Source of the DNA: Myroides profundi
GTDB taxonomy: Bacteria; Bacteroidota; Bacteroidia; Flavobacteriales; Flavobacteriaceae
Direction of reading: 5' to 3'
DNA length: 64,000 nucleotides
NCBI RefSeq assembly: GCF_000833025.1
Contig: NZ_CP010817.1
Coordinates: 3,596,001 to 3,660,000 of the forward strand
Shown: in pieces, positions 17,546-26,830 of the stretch
How positions within the stretch are numbered: the stretch's first letter is position 1
Layout: the number at the start of each line of letters is the position of its first letter
Notes under the pieces: model-generated
What the model was told of the DNA's origin: nothing
The model's database searches: none
Seen by the model: only the letters and a program-made list of their open reading frames with translations
Made by a program: the position numbers and the translations under genes

Positions 17546-19069
17546 TTATCCTACTGGATTCTGTTTTAAAGCTCCATTAGAAGCATTAAAAGTATGAATC
17601 GGGAATTGGTAAGTAAACTTAGCACTTGGATATTTGATATTAAGTACTCCTCCATCTAATGTATGGTTTGTACCTTCATAATCACGTTCTAAACCAACTT
17701 TCCAACGTTTCATATCAAGTAATCCAAATCCTTCACCCCAAAACTCAATACGTTTTTGTTTTTGGATTTCTTTAAATAACTCCTCTCCTGATAAGTTAGC
17801 AGCATATTTATCATCACGAGATTGCATGTACTCTTTTAACATTTTCAAAGCAGTACCTTCATCACCTAATCTATAAGCAGCTTCCATATAGTTAAAGAAC
17901 ATTTCTGTCTTTCTCATATAAGAATAATCACCTAAGAAAGCAGTAACATCTCTAAACTTAGTATTTAAATACTTAGGTAATACTTTTCCTACAGGCTTAC
18001 CATTAGAATCTACCTCTTTCCAGTGTACACTATAATATCTTGTAGTTCCATCAGCAAACCACTCTACTTTACGTTTATCAGTAGCATTCATACCATCATA
18101 TAAACGTCTATCCACAGATTTTTCAGTATCACTTGGTTTTGCATAACCTACATTAAATGAATCCATATGAGAGAAATAAGAAGCATAAGTAGTTGTTCTA
18201 CCTCCATCTATATTAGCACCCCACATCCAATCTAAGTTATTTAACTCAGCAAAAGTTCCATTATTAACAACTTCAAAGCTATTAGGAGTTAAATTACCAT
18301 CTAAAGCTAATTCCGCAAATCTTTTAGCTTCAGCAAAATTTTCAACGTATAAATAGTATCTAGATAAAATACCAGCAACAATATTCTTATTTAATTGTTC
18401 TTTTGTTGCTGCATTTGGAATACTTTTAAGTACATCATAAGATTGTAATAAATCACGTTCAATCATTTTATTTACATCAACAATAGAAGCACGACTAAAT
18501 GTATCAACAATATTACCGTCCGCATCTACAATTTGAGTTGGAACACCATCACCATCATAACCGTATAATTGTATTAAATACAAATAAGCATATCCTCTAA
18601 TACCCAATGCACGAGCATAAACTGGATTATCCTGGAATTTGGTTGGCTGAGATTTAACAACTAAACTAATAGCTCGGTTAGCAGTATTTACAACTCTTGT
18701 AAAATAGTTGTAAATAATACTTGTATCATAAGACTCTAAACGATCATCATAATTATATGAATATGTAAACCAGTTATAACGTTTGTACATAACATCGTTA
18801 CTCATACCATCCATCATAATCTCTATTGACTTCTGACCAAAATCAGCATGTCCTGTACTACTACCTACACCTGATTTACGTTGTATAAGTTGAGTAGAGT
18901 TTCCAATATTATTAGCCATCGATAATGCTAACTCAGGATTAACTCCCATCTGCTCAATAACCTCTCCTGATACACCATCAGTTTGGCTATTCTCTGTAAA
19001 ATCATCAGAACAGGCACCTAACATAAGTAAGCTACCTAGAACTAAACTAGAATATAAATATTTTTTCAT
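17546..19069 (-). CDS. SusD/RagB family lipoprotein (pair 3)
   Basis: 507 residues with lipobox L-G-A-C (Cys 20) followed by S-D-D-F-T, the same mature start as pair 2. G-H-A-D-F-G-Q-K-S-I-E-I-M-M-D-G-M parallels pair 2, as does the ending K-R-I-E-F-W-G-E-G-F-G-L-L-D-M-K-R-W-K-V-G-L. The N-terminal helices differ more than the C-terminal part, which fits a diverged ligand-binding face. It follows susC by 12 bases and ends at a terminator. Ligand unknown. Confidence 0.92.
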   Translation of the reverse strand: MKKYLYSSLVLGSLLMLGACSDDFTENSQTDGVSGEVIEQMGVNPELALSMANNIGNSTQLIQRKSGVGSSTGHADFGQKSIEIMMDGMSNDVMYKRYNWFTYSYNYDDRLESYDTSIIYNYFTRVVNTANRAISLVVKSQPTKFQDNPVYARALGIRGYAYLYLIQLYGYDGDGVPTQIVDADGNIVDTFSRASIVDVNKMIERDLLQSYDVLKSIPNAATKEQLNKNIVAGILSRYYLYVENFAEAKRFAELALDGNLTPNSFEVVNNGTFAELNNLDWMWGANIDGGRTTTYASYFSHMDSFNVGYAKPSDTEKSVDRRLYDGMNATDKRKVEWFADGTTRYYSVHWKEVDSNGKPVGKVLPKYLNTKFRDVTAFLGDYSYMRKTEMFFNYMEAAYRLGDEGTALKMLKEYMQSRDDKYAANLSGEELFKEIQKQKRIEFWGEGFGLLDMKRWKVGLERDYEGTNHTLDGGVLNIKYPSAKFTYQFPIHTFNASNGALKQNPVG

Positions 19070-19081
19070 TGTTTCTTGTGA

Positions 19082-22000
19082 TTAAAATTGAAGGTTAATT
19101 CCAAATGCATAAGTAGAATACAAGTTATATCCTGTTCCAGATAAACCTGTCACACTTAATCTTGGATCATATCCTTTACGTTTTGACCATAAAGCCACGT
19201 TATCAGCAACTCCATAGATACGTAGACGATCTAAACCTAACTTAGAAGTTACTTCTTTAGGGAATGTATAACCTAAAGTAAGGTTTTGTAAACTTAAGTA
19301 GTCAGATTTAATTAATGCTAAAGTAGAACCATTATATGCACGAGTATTAACATCTACACGTGGCATAGATCCTTGTTTTGTAACTGGATCCCAAGTTTTA
19401 CTAAAGTCATTGTGCAAATTTTGACCTGGTTTTAATGCGAAGAAGCTAGTATATTTTGTATCATATCCATACCCTCCTAATTGGTAAGCAAAGTTAGCTC
19501 CAAAGTCAAAGTTTTTATACTCAACATTTAATCCAAAACCTCCATATACTGATGGTAATGGTGACTTATCCATTTTCTGGTAAGTTGCAGCATTCCAATC
19601 TTCTACAATAGTTCTCTCTCCTGTTTTCTTATCTACTTTAATGAACTGCGCATTACCATTTTCTTGATTAACACCTACATATTCTTTTAAGTAGTAATCA
19701 TAGATAGATCCACCTTCTGTACGGATAAATTGTCCAGCTACGATTTCTTTTTGCCCTTCAGGTAAAGAAGTAATTTTGTTCTTATAGTGAGTTCCGTTGA
19801 TATTTAAACTAACTTTTAAATCTTGTGTACGAACAATTTCTCCAGTCAGGTTAACCTCTACCCCTGTATTTTTCATATTACCAGCATTCATTGGAGTTTC
19901 TAATACCCCCGTAGAAGCAGGAAGTGGAACCATGAATAACATATCATCCACTCTTCTTACGAAATACTCAGCATCAACAGAAATTCTACCATTTAAGAAA
20001 GATCCCTCAAAACCAGCATTGAAGTTTTTATTTTTCTCCCATGTAATATTTTTGTTTCCTTTAAAGTCTAATAAAATCTCTAAAGGAGCATTAGGATCTA
20101 CAGATGGGTTAATAATCCACTGATCTTCGTATGGGTTCATACGTAACAGGTTATCATTACCTTGCTCACCGTAACTAGTTTTTAATTTTAATTGGTCAAT
20201 CCAAGTAATATCTTTCATGAAGTTTTCTGCTGAGATTACCCAAGCTCCACCAACTCCAAAGAAAGTACCCCATTTATTATCTGGGTGGAAATAAGAAGAA
20301 GCATCACGTCTAATACTAGCATTCACGAAATACTTATTATTATATCCGTAATTAAGTTTAGCGAAGTATCCTTCTAATGAATAAATTTCTTTTCCTCCTT
20401 CAGCACTACGTATAACACCTGCATGGTTGATATAAGGGCTATCTGGGAATAACATATTAGAACGTTGAACGTATAATCTGTCTTTATCTCTTCTCATAGT
20501 CTCGTGACCTAATAAGATATCAACAGAGTGTTGTCCGAACCATTTGTTATAGTTTAATAACTGTTGGTTAGTCACTGCAAACATTTTATTATCACGTTGA
20601 TTTACACGTCCTTTTACAACGTCTCCAGAACCATAAGTTGGATTCATTGTATAGCGAATAACATCATTTTGATAATCAGCAGAAATAACATATTTAAATG
20701 TTAATCCGTCTGCAATTTTCATATCTAAGTATGTAGAAGCAAAAACTTGATCAGTTACTGTCTTTCTGTAATCATTTAATCCTTGCGCATAAGGGTTAGA
20801 GTTACTACCAAAAGGTCTTACTGTTCCTGTTAATTTCCCTGATCCATCATCATATAAAGCATTACCTACTTCATTATACATGATGTTTCCACTAGCATCA
20901 TAAGCATGTACTGGGTATATAGGAGCAATTCTTGCAGACCAATAGAATGGGTTGCTTAATCCTGTATTATTACCTCTTACGTATTCACCTCCTAATGGGT
21001 TTTTATTTTCAATATGAGCATAGCTTACGCTTCCACCGATTTTGAATGTTTTATTGATACGAGAATCAATATTTAAACGACCAGTAGTTTTCTCATAATT
21101 ATTAGTCTCAACGATACCTTCGTTTTTATCATGTCCTAAAGACAATAAAAACGTAGTATCATCAGTACCTCCAGAAACACTAATATTATTCTGTGTAAAT
21201 AATCCATCTCTAAAGAAGAAATCATCATAAAGCTCGTGATATTTCAACTGAGCGTTAGGGTTCATTCTACCAGTAGTAGGGTCGATTAATTGGTTATTAG
21301 GAACATCATAGATGTTATATCTTAATCCTAATCCACCTGTGATTAAGTTATTACTAGCGATTAAAGAAGCATCAGCAATAGAAGACCCAGTATTGATAGA
21401 GTTATTTCTCATAGCTGCATAATAAGACTCGTAATACTTAGCAGGATTAGTCATCTTATCATAATCTCTAAAGTTTTTGCTATTAATACCTACTTTAGAA
21501 TCTACAGAAACTCTAGTTTTCCCTGATTGACCTTTTTTTGTCGTAACGATAATTACCCCGTTTGCCCCTCTATTACCATATAAAGCTGCAGCAGAAGCAT
21601 CTTTTAAGAAAGAAATATTATCGATATCAGCATTATTAATAGACGCTAACGTACCATTAAAAGGAACACCATCTAATACGATTAATGGCTCAGAACTCGC
21701 AGAGATAGAACCAATACCTCTAAAACGAATAGTAGCACTCTCACCTGGCGAACCACTGTTATTCATAATCTGAACCCCAGCTACTTTACCGACTAACCCT
21801 TGAGTAACATCAGCAGATGTAACGTCTTTAAGTTGCTTTGTATCAACTACTGCAATAGATCCTGCAATAGATGTTTTACTTTGCGTACCATAAGCTGTTA
21901 CGACAACCTCATCTAGCATCTCTTCTTCCGCAGCCATAACTACGTCATACTTAGAAGCTGTAGACACTTTATACTCCTTATCGTTCATTCCGATAAAAGA

Positions 22001-22216
22001 ATATACTAATACATCTCCAGGTTTTACCTTAAGAGAGTAGTTTCCATCTAGATCTGTTTGAGTACCCTCGTTAGTCCCCTTGATTACCACGCTTACACCT
22101 GGTAATGGAAGTCCACCTTCTGATACTACTCCAGATAGAGTCTTTTCTTGTGCAAAAGAAGTTTGCACAGCTAGCCCTGCTGCCAGAGCTAAAGTCCATC
22201 TTAACTTAGAAATCAT
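19082..22216 (-). CDS. SusC/RagA family TonB-dependent transporter (pair 3)
   Basis: 1044 residues. Signal peptide ends near A22; a carboxypeptidase-regulatory-like domain (G-G-L-P-L-P-G-V-S-V), TonB-box-like M-L-D-E-V-V-V-T-A-Y-G, plug and beta-barrel follow. It shares long identical blocks with pair 2 (plug L-K-D-A-S-A-A-A-L-Y-G, barrel S-I-R-R-D-A-S-S-Y-F-H-P-D-N-K-W-G and the end W-S-K-R-K-G-Y-D-P-R-L). The strongest differences are in the barrel loops. It carries a TAGATTTG promoter 25 bases upstream. The transported compound cannot be deduced. Confidence 0.93.
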   Translation of the reverse strand: MISKLRWTLALAAGLAVQTSFAQEKTLSGVVSEGGLPLPGVSVVIKGTNEGTQTDLDGNYSLKVKPGDVLVYSFIGMNDKEYKVSTASKYDVVMAAEEEMLDEVVVTAYGTQSKTSIAGSIAVVDTKQLKDVTSADVTQGLVGKVAGVQIMNNSGSPGESATIRFRGIGSISASSEPLIVLDGVPFNGTLASINNADIDNISFLKDASAAALYGNRGANGVIIVTTKKGQSGKTRVSVDSKVGINSKNFRDYDKMTNPAKYYESYYAAMRNNSINTGSSIADASLIASNNLITGGLGLRYNIYDVPNNQLIDPTTGRMNPNAQLKYHELYDDFFFRDGLFTQNNISVSGGTDDTTFLLSLGHDKNEGIVETNNYEKTTGRLNIDSRINKTFKIGGSVSYAHIENKNPLGGEYVRGNNTGLSNPFYWSARIAPIYPVHAYDASGNIMYNEVGNALYDDGSGKLTGTVRPFGSNSNPYAQGLNDYRKTVTDQVFASTYLDMKIADGLTFKYVISADYQNDVIRYTMNPTYGSGDVVKGRVNQRDNKMFAVTNQQLLNYNKWFGQHSVDILLGHETMRRDKDRLYVQRSNMLFPDSPYINHAGVIRSAEGGKEIYSLEGYFAKLNYGYNNKYFVNASIRRDASSYFHPDNKWGTFFGVGGAWVISAENFMKDITWIDQLKLKTSYGEQGNDNLLRMNPYEDQWIINPSVDPNAPLEILLDFKGNKNITWEKNKNFNAGFEGSFLNGRISVDAEYFVRRVDDMLFMVPLPASTGVLETPMNAGNMKNTGVEVNLTGEIVRTQDLKVSLNINGTHYKNKITSLPEGQKEIVAGQFIRTEGGSIYDYYLKEYVGVNQENGNAQFIKVDKKTGERTIVEDWNAATYQKMDKSPLPSVYGGFGLNVEYKNFDFGANFAYQLGGYGYDTKYTSFFALKPGQNLHNDFSKTWDPVTKQGSMPRVDVNTRAYNGSTLALIKSDYLSLQNLTLGYTFPKEVTSKLGLDRLRIYGVADNVALWSKRKGYDPRLSVTGLSGTGYNLYSTYAFGINLQF

Positions 22217-22240
22217 TATTAAATTGAATTAGTTAGTTCA

Positions 22241-22248
22241 CAAATCTA
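22241..22248 (-). promoter_or_regulatory. -7 element (TAGATTTG) of susC pair 3
   Basis: The element is the same octamer as in the other two susC leaders, 25 bases before the start at 22216. The sequence between it and the start is related to, but not identical with, the 37-bp block (it keeps AATTAGTTAGTT-like bases). Confidence 0.65.
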
Positions 22249-22591
22249 AAAAAGTAATTAGATAACCTAACCTCAATACCAATTATTAACAATACAAGCC
22301 AACCTTATTCACAATACATTAATTAATATTCAAAATATTAACAATTAAAAAATATATTAAATCAAATAAATCAACAACAACACTATATCAAAACAATTGT
22401 TTTTTTAACTCATTGCTAAAAAAAACAAAATTGACTTATTTTTTTTAACAATTAAAACCTACAATACTAGTAAATACGCCTTGTTACCTAAAATAATTCA
22501 CTAATAAACTAACCATTTTTTAACAAAACATTGAACTAAGAACTATAAAATTTATCATAAGATTCTCTGTAACTATCCAGCTTATATTATT
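22249..22591. other. AT-rich divergent spacer between susC pair 3 and rnhB
   Basis: It contains A/T runs and no coding frame that looks real. Apart from the two divergent promoters at its ends I see no recognisable element. Confidence 0.55.
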
Positions 22592-22599
22592 TACATTTG
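22592..22599 (+). promoter_or_regulatory. -7 element (TACATTTG) of rnhB
   Basis: The octamer fits TAnnTTTG, 32 bases before the rnhB start codon. No TTG is present 19 bases upstream. Confidence 0.5.
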
Positions 22600-22623
22600 C
22601 GATAATTAAAAACGAAACTTCAG

Positions 22624-23223
22624 ATGTTATTAAAAAATTTCTCAGAGTTTAGCTTAGAAGCTGGTACTGACGAAGCTGGTAGAGGATGTATCGCTGGCCC
22701 TGTAACGGCTGCTGCTGTTATACTCCCACTAGACTTTATCAATGAAGAAATAAACGATTCTAAAAAAATCACCTCTAAGATACGATACAAACTCCGAGAT
22801 ATCATAGAAGATCAAGCATTAACTTATAAAGTAACTCATCTGCACGAAGATGTGATCGAAGAACTAAACATCTTACACGCTTCTATTAAGGCGATGACTC
22901 TTTCTGTACTTGACTTAGACCCTAAACCAGAGTTTCTTATCATAGATGGTAATAAGTTCACTCCTATCCCAGATTTACCTCATCAGTGTATTGTCAAAGG
23001 GGATATGAAATATCTAAGCTTAGCAGCTGCCTCTATATTAGCGAAGACGTATCGAGATGACTATATGGATAAAATCCATGAGGAATTCCCAATGTACAAT
23101 TGGAAAAAAAACAAAGGATACCCTACTAAAGAACACAGAGAAGCTATTGCGAAATATGGTCCTTGTAAATACCATAGAATGTCTTTTAAACTTCTACCTG
23201 ATCAATTAAAACTAGACATATAA
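22624..23223 (+). CDS. rnhB: Ribonuclease HII
   Basis: 199 residues, normal length. RNase HII cuts the RNA strand of RNA-DNA hybrids and removes single ribonucleotides from DNA. The N-terminal [13 protein letters not shown] block supplies acidic residues D16 and E17. It is followed by D-S-K-K, the I-I-D-G-N-K-F segment with a further catalytic Asp, and the [12 protein letters not shown] motif. The C-terminus has [13 protein letters not shown], also typical. It is a single gene with its own promoter and terminator, converging on the hemL operon. Confidence 0.97.
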   Translation: MLLKNFSEFSLEAGTDEAGRGCIAGPVTAAAVILPLDFINEEINDSKKITSKIRYKLRDIIEDQALTYKVTHLHEDVIEELNILHASIKAMTLSVLDLDPKPEFLIIDGNKFTPIPDLPHQCIVKGDMKYLSLAAASILAKTYRDDYMDKIHEEFPMYNWKKNKGYPTKEHREAIAKYGPCKYHRMSFKLLPDQLKLDI

Positions 23224-23245
23224 TAGCCTATACGCTATATACTAT

Positions 23246-23270
23246 AAGCACACTTCGGTGTGCTTTTTTA
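23246..23270 (+). terminator. rnhB terminator
   Basis: AAGCACAC, a TTCG tetraloop and GTGTGCTT are followed by a T-run, 23 bases after the rnhB stop. Confidence 0.92.
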
Positions 23271-23359
23271 TTAACAACATTTCACTACAGTCTACACACT
23301 GTCTCTTTTAATTCGTCATAATGTATTTAACCCAGAATCAGTGATAGACAGATAAACGA

Positions 23360-23454
23360 AAAGTAATTATACAAAATAGCTCTGAATTAGTGATACAAGC
23401 ATACTATAGTATGGTTGTAGAGCTAATGAAAGAGATATGAAGTAGAATTACTTT
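23360..23454. repeat. Long nested inverted repeat (95 bp)
   Basis: Outer arms AAAGTAATT (23360-23368) and AATTACTTT (23446-23454) are perfect complements. Inner arms TAGCTCT (23377-23383) and AGAGCTA (23419-23425) follow. The centre is the perfect palindrome CATACTATAGTATG (23400-23413), extended by ACAA/TTGT. Transcribed from either strand it would give a nested hairpin with bulges. Confidence 0.7.
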
Positions 23455-23499
23455 GTAGTATTTGACTAACGCTTATTCTAGGTTTAAGATACCTATTAT

Positions 23500-23609
23500 A
23501 ATATACTGATAATATACTGATAAGATACTAATCCGATAGTGATCGCATAAAAAATAGGCAAAAACATGCGAGCACTATCCCATAACTATGCGACCACTAT
23601 GCGATAACT
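23500..23609. repeat. Array of ten 11-bp units containing a 14-bp-arm hairpin
   Basis: From 23500 the sequence can be cut into ten consecutive 11-base units. Units 1 and 2 are identical (AATATACTGAT), and unit 3 is AAGATACTAAT. Units 7, 9 and 10 are ATGCGAGCACT, ATGCGACCACT and ATGCGATAACT. A hairpin is formed by 23535-23548 (GATAGTGATCGCAT) and 23566-23579 (ATGCGAGCACTATC) with one mismatch. The loop is A-rich and contains AGGCAA. Confidence 0.7.
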
Positions 23610-23623
23610 CCCAAAATAGCAGA

Positions 23624-23661
23624 TAAAAAAATAACCTATTCTGTAGATAGAATAGGTTATT
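23624..23661 (-). terminator. hemL operon terminator
   Basis: AATAACCTATTCT and AGAATAGGTTATT form a 13-bp stem, followed on the minus strand by a T-run. It lies about 30 bases after the hemL stop. Confidence 0.9.
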
Positions 23662-23691
23662 GATTCATATTTTGAAATTGCAATAAATCGC

Positions 23692-24972
23692 TTAAGAGAA
23701 GATCTTATTCACTGCATTAATCGTGTAATCTAAATCTTCGTAAGTCAATGCATCTGTAATAAACCATGTTTCATACGATGATGGAGCGATATATACTCCT
23801 TCTGCTAATAGTCCATGGAAGAACTTCTTAAATGTATCGTTATTACCATACCCTGCTGTTTCGAAATCAACTACTTCTCTTTTGTCAAAGAATACAGAGA
23901 TCATCGATCCCACACGGTTAATCGTATAAGCTACGTTATTATCTGTTAATACCTTGCGCATACCTTTTTCTAAATAAGCTGTCTTTTCTTCAAGACGTTT
24001 AAATAGATCAGCATCTTTATTAATTTCTTGTAACATCGTAAGACCAGCAGCCATAGCTAATGGGTTCCCAGATAGTGTTCCTGCTTGGTATACAGGCCCC
24101 ACTGGTGCAAGGTAATTCATAATTTCATTACGAGAAGCAAAAGCTCCTACTGGCAATCCTCCTCCAATTACTTTACCAAAAGTAACGATATCAGCATTCA
24201 CACCGAATAATTCTTGTGCTCCACCTTTTGCTAAACGGAATCCTGTCATCACCTCATCAAAGATCAATAGTGTACCATGCTTATCACATAGTGCTCTTAA
24301 TCCTTCTAAAAATCCTTTAGCTGGAGGTACACATCCCATATTACCGGCTACTGGCTCGATGATGATCGCTGCTACTTCTCCTTTATTTGCTTCTAGGATA
24401 GATTCTACATTACTTAAATCATTATAGTCAGCAAGTAATGTATCTTTTGCTGTACCAGCAGTTACCCCAGGACTATTAGGAGATCCGAAAGTAACAGCTC
24501 CACTTCCAGCAGAGATCAAGAACGAATCTGAATGTCCGTGATAACAACCTTTAAATTTAATAATCTTCTCTCTATCTGTATACCCTCTAGCTAATCTGAT
24601 AGCACTCATACAAGCTTCTGTACCAGAATTCACAAAGCGTATTTTATCAATATTAGGCACCATAGATACAGCTAGCTCTGCTATCTGTGTCTCTATTTCT
24701 GTAGGCATCCCGAAAGAAGTACCTAATTTTGCTTTTTCGACTACAGCATTAACTACTGGCTCATAAGCATGTCCTAAGATCATAGGCCCCCAAGAGTTAA
24801 TATAATCTATAAGTTTATTACCATCTTCATCGTATAAATATGCTCCTTTAGCCTCTTTAACGAAGATAGGAGTTCCTCCGACAGATTTAAAAGCACGTAC
24901 TGGAGAGTTTACTCCTCCTGGTATCACTTTCTCAGCTTCTGCAAAAAGCTTACTACTTCTTTGGTATAACAT
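23692..24972 (-). CDS. hemL: Glutamate-1-semialdehyde 2,1-aminomutase
   Basis: 426 residues. It converts glutamate-1-semialdehyde to 5-aminolevulinate with PLP, feeding haem synthesis by the C5 pathway. The N-terminal [11 protein letters not shown] is diagnostic. V-N-S-G-T-E-A binds the phosphate region and I-F-D-E-V is the cofactor Asp segment. K267 in [14 protein letters not shown] is the PLP lysine. It is the last gene of a minus-strand operon, one base after the glucosaminidase gene. Confidence 0.97.
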   Translation of the reverse strand: MLYQRSSKLFAEAEKVIPGGVNSPVRAFKSVGGTPIFVKEAKGAYLYDEDGNKLIDYINSWGPMILGHAYEPVVNAVVEKAKLGTSFGMPTEIETQIAELAVSMVPNIDKIRFVNSGTEACMSAIRLARGYTDREKIIKFKGCYHGHSDSFLISAGSGAVTFGSPNSPGVTAGTAKDTLLADYNDLSNVESILEANKGEVAAIIIEPVAGNMGCVPPAKGFLEGLRALCDKHGTLLIFDEVMTGFRLAKGGAQELFGVNADIVTFGKVIGGGLPVGAFASRNEIMNYLAPVGPVYQAGTLSGNPLAMAAGLTMLQEINKDADLFKRLEEKTAYLEKGMRKVLTDNNVAYTINRVGSMISVFFDKREVVDFETAGYGNNDTFKKFFHGLLAEGVYIAPSSYETWFITDALTYEDLDYTINAVNKIFS

Positions 24973-24973
24973 A

Positions 24974-25939
24974 TTATTTTATTTTTAAAGTTTGACCTAT
25001 TGAAAGGTTTGTTCCTGTTAATTTATTCATTTTCTGCACCTGTGCTACAGTCGTATTATATCTCTTAGAGATAGAGTATAATGTATCACCTTTTTTCACT
25101 ACATGTACAGTCCCTTTACTCTTAGTACTAGACTGAGTAGACTTCGATGTAGATTTAGTTTCTGTTACTGTAATCGGCTTATCAGTCGTTGTCGCTACTG
25201 TTCTAGGTCTTGGCCCTGTCACAGTCTTGTTTAGCACCTCAGCATCGTATTTATACAGTTCATATCGTTCGATAAGACTGATCAGTTTATCAGCATATCT
25301 AGGATCAGTAGCATACCCAGCACTCTTTAGCCCTACTGCCCACCCTTCATAGTCATCTTTTTCTAATAAGAACAGATCACTATAACGTCCTCTATTCGTT
25401 AAGAATAGAGAGTGGTCTGTATAAGACTCATTAGGATTACTATATTTTCTAAAGCATTCGTCTGGGGCATCATCTGTATGGCGCACAGACTCACCGTCCC
25501 ATCCTTGATGACATTTAATACCGAAGTGGTTATTAGCATTTCTACTCAGTGTACCTTGTCCTGATCCAGATTCTAATACCCCCTGAGCTAACTTAATACT
25601 AGCAGGGATTCCGTATGTCTTCATATTATCTTTTGCAGCATCTTTATACGTAAGGATATAGTCACGTATCATATCAGTAGTCACACTTAGTCTAGACGTA
25701 GCTTCTAAGACCTCACTAGAGCTTCTCTTCTTCTCTTCTTTTTTTCTATCTACTTCATTCTTCTGAAGCTTATCTCTATACTCAGACTTAGACACGAGTT
25801 CTTTTTCTTTTACTTTTTTCCCAGTAGGAGCAGGATATCTCTTCGTAGTTAGAGCCTTACTCTTAGGCATTGGAGTTTTCTTGCTAGCACACCCAACAAG
25901 AAAGACCATACAAATAAAAAAAATGATTCTTCTATACAT
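24974..25939 (-). CDS. Glucosaminidase (GH73-like) lipoprotein with LysM domain
   Basis: 321 residues. Signal peptide ends in L-V-G-C (Cys 17), so it is a lipoprotein. A Lys/Glu-rich linker runs to about residue 85. The catalytic domain (about 90-230) has [18 protein letters not shown], with the catalytic Glu in V-L-E-S-G, then N-N-H-F-G-I-K-C and [11 protein letters not shown]. The C-terminal 45 residues are one LysM ([16 protein letters not shown]). The family hydrolyses peptidoglycan at N-acetylglucosamine. It should act on periplasmic murein. It lies in the hemL operon. Confidence 0.9.
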   Translation of the reverse strand: MYRRIIFFICMVFLVGCASKKTPMPKSKALTTKRYPAPTGKKVKEKELVSKSEYRDKLQKNEVDRKKEEKKRSSSEVLEATSRLSVTTDMIRDYILTYKDAAKDNMKTYGIPASIKLAQGVLESGSGQGTLSRNANNHFGIKCHQGWDGESVRHTDDAPDECFRKYSNPNESYTDHSLFLTNRGRYSDLFLLEKDDYEGWAVGLKSAGYATDPRYADKLISLIERYELYKYDAEVLNKTVTGPRPRTVATTTDKPITVTETKSTSKSTQSSTKSKGTVHVVKKGDTLYSISKRYNTTVAQVQKMNKLTGTNLSIGQTLKIK

Positions 25940-25951
25940 ACATTACTATTA

Positions 25952-26830
25952 CTAAATTTTAATCTTTTCGTTCCAACCTTGTAAGCCACCAGTGTGTATT
26001 ACAAGTATTTTACTATTATCCTTAAATCTTCCTTTCTTAATCTCTTCTAATACCCCGTATATCATCTTACCATTATAAATAGGGTCAAACAAAACGCCTG
26101 TTTGTTTATAGAGCTCTCTTAAAAATGATAACAACTTCTCATTATACTTAGCATATCCTCCGAAGTGATAGTCTAAGACTAGGTCCCAATTATTGTTAGT
26201 AACAAACTTACGAATATCCTCATATAAAAAGCTTCCTTTAAGGGCAGGAAAGCCTAATATTGTTTGATTCTGATGAGAACTGTTAATAATACCTGCTATC
26301 GTCCCCCCTGTTCCTACAGCTGTACAGATATAATCAAAAGCCTCGTCACCTTCTTTTAATATTTCTTCAGTCCCCTTTATCGCCTCTTCATTGGTTCCTC
26401 CTTCTGGCACTAAGTAAAAATCTCCATACCTAGCTTTTAGTCTATCGATGATCTCTACCGCTCCTTTATTTCTATAATCCGTACGAGTCAGAAAGCCTAA
26501 TGTCATTCCATCCTCTACTGCCTTCGTTAGTGTTGAATTACCTGCGTAGTTATTCTCTAGCTCTTCGCCTCTAATGATGCCTATCGTCTCTACTCCACAG
26601 ATACGCCCTGCTGCGGCAGTAGCTGCTATATGGTTAGAATATGCGCCACCGAATGTCAAAAGCTTACTATATCCTAACTCTTGCGCTTTTAAAATATTGT
26701 ACTTTAATTTTCTAAACTTATTACCTGATACTTCCTCATGTAATAAATCTTCTCTTTTGACAAAAATAGTAATCCCGCTAGGCAATTCTACTTTTAATTG
26801 TTCATTATATACATTCTCGTTCTCAAACAT
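25952..26830 (-). CDS. ACC deaminase/D-cysteine desulfhydrase-family PLP enzyme
   Basis: 292 residues. Fold-type II PLP enzyme: the phrase V-K-R-E-D-L-L-H-E-E-V-S-G-N-K-F-R-K-L holds the PLP lysine K38. G-G-A-Y-S-N-H-I-A-A-T-A-A and the glycine-rich A-V-G-T-G-G-T-I-A-G are cofactor-binding. Family members deaminate 1-aminocyclopropane-1-carboxylate or desulfhydrate D-cysteine; which holds here cannot be told by reading. The length is somewhat below the 330-340 of classical ACC deaminases, and short Bacteroidota versions are usually annotated as desulfhydrase-like. It overlaps the preceding small gene by 8 bases. Confidence 0.88.
   Translation of the reverse strand: MFENENVYNEQLKVELPSGITIFVKREDLLHEEVSGNKFRKLKYNILKAQELGYSKLLTFGGAYSNHIAATAAAGRICGVETIGIIRGEELENNYAGNSTLTKAVEDGMTLGFLTRTDYRNKGAVEIIDRLKARYGDFYLVPEGGTNEEAIKGTEEILKEGDEAFDYICTAVGTGGTIAGIINSSHQNQTILGFPALKGSFLYEDIRKFVTNNNWDLVLDYHFGGYAKYNEKLLSFLRELYKQTGVLFDPIYNGKMIYGVLEEIKKGRFKDNSKILVIHTGGLQGWNEKIKI

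Larger units (their letters stand above)
23271..23623. other. Non-coding spacer between rnhB and hemL with structured repeats
   Basis: This stretch between the two terminators has no credible gene. It holds a long imperfect inverted repeat (23360-23454) and an 11-bp-period array (23500-23609), listed separately. GAATCAGTGATA at 23335 and GAATTAGTGATA at 23384 are near-copies. Confidence 0.7.

Noticed and set aside
6532..22216. Complete polysaccharide utilisation locus
   Set aside because: No glycoside hydrolase, lyase, sulfatase or hybrid two-component regulator is present; only SusCD pairs and one lipoprotein.
23500..23609. Possible CRISPR array
   Set aside because: Units are 11 bp, contiguous, without unique spacers, and no cas genes are in the window.
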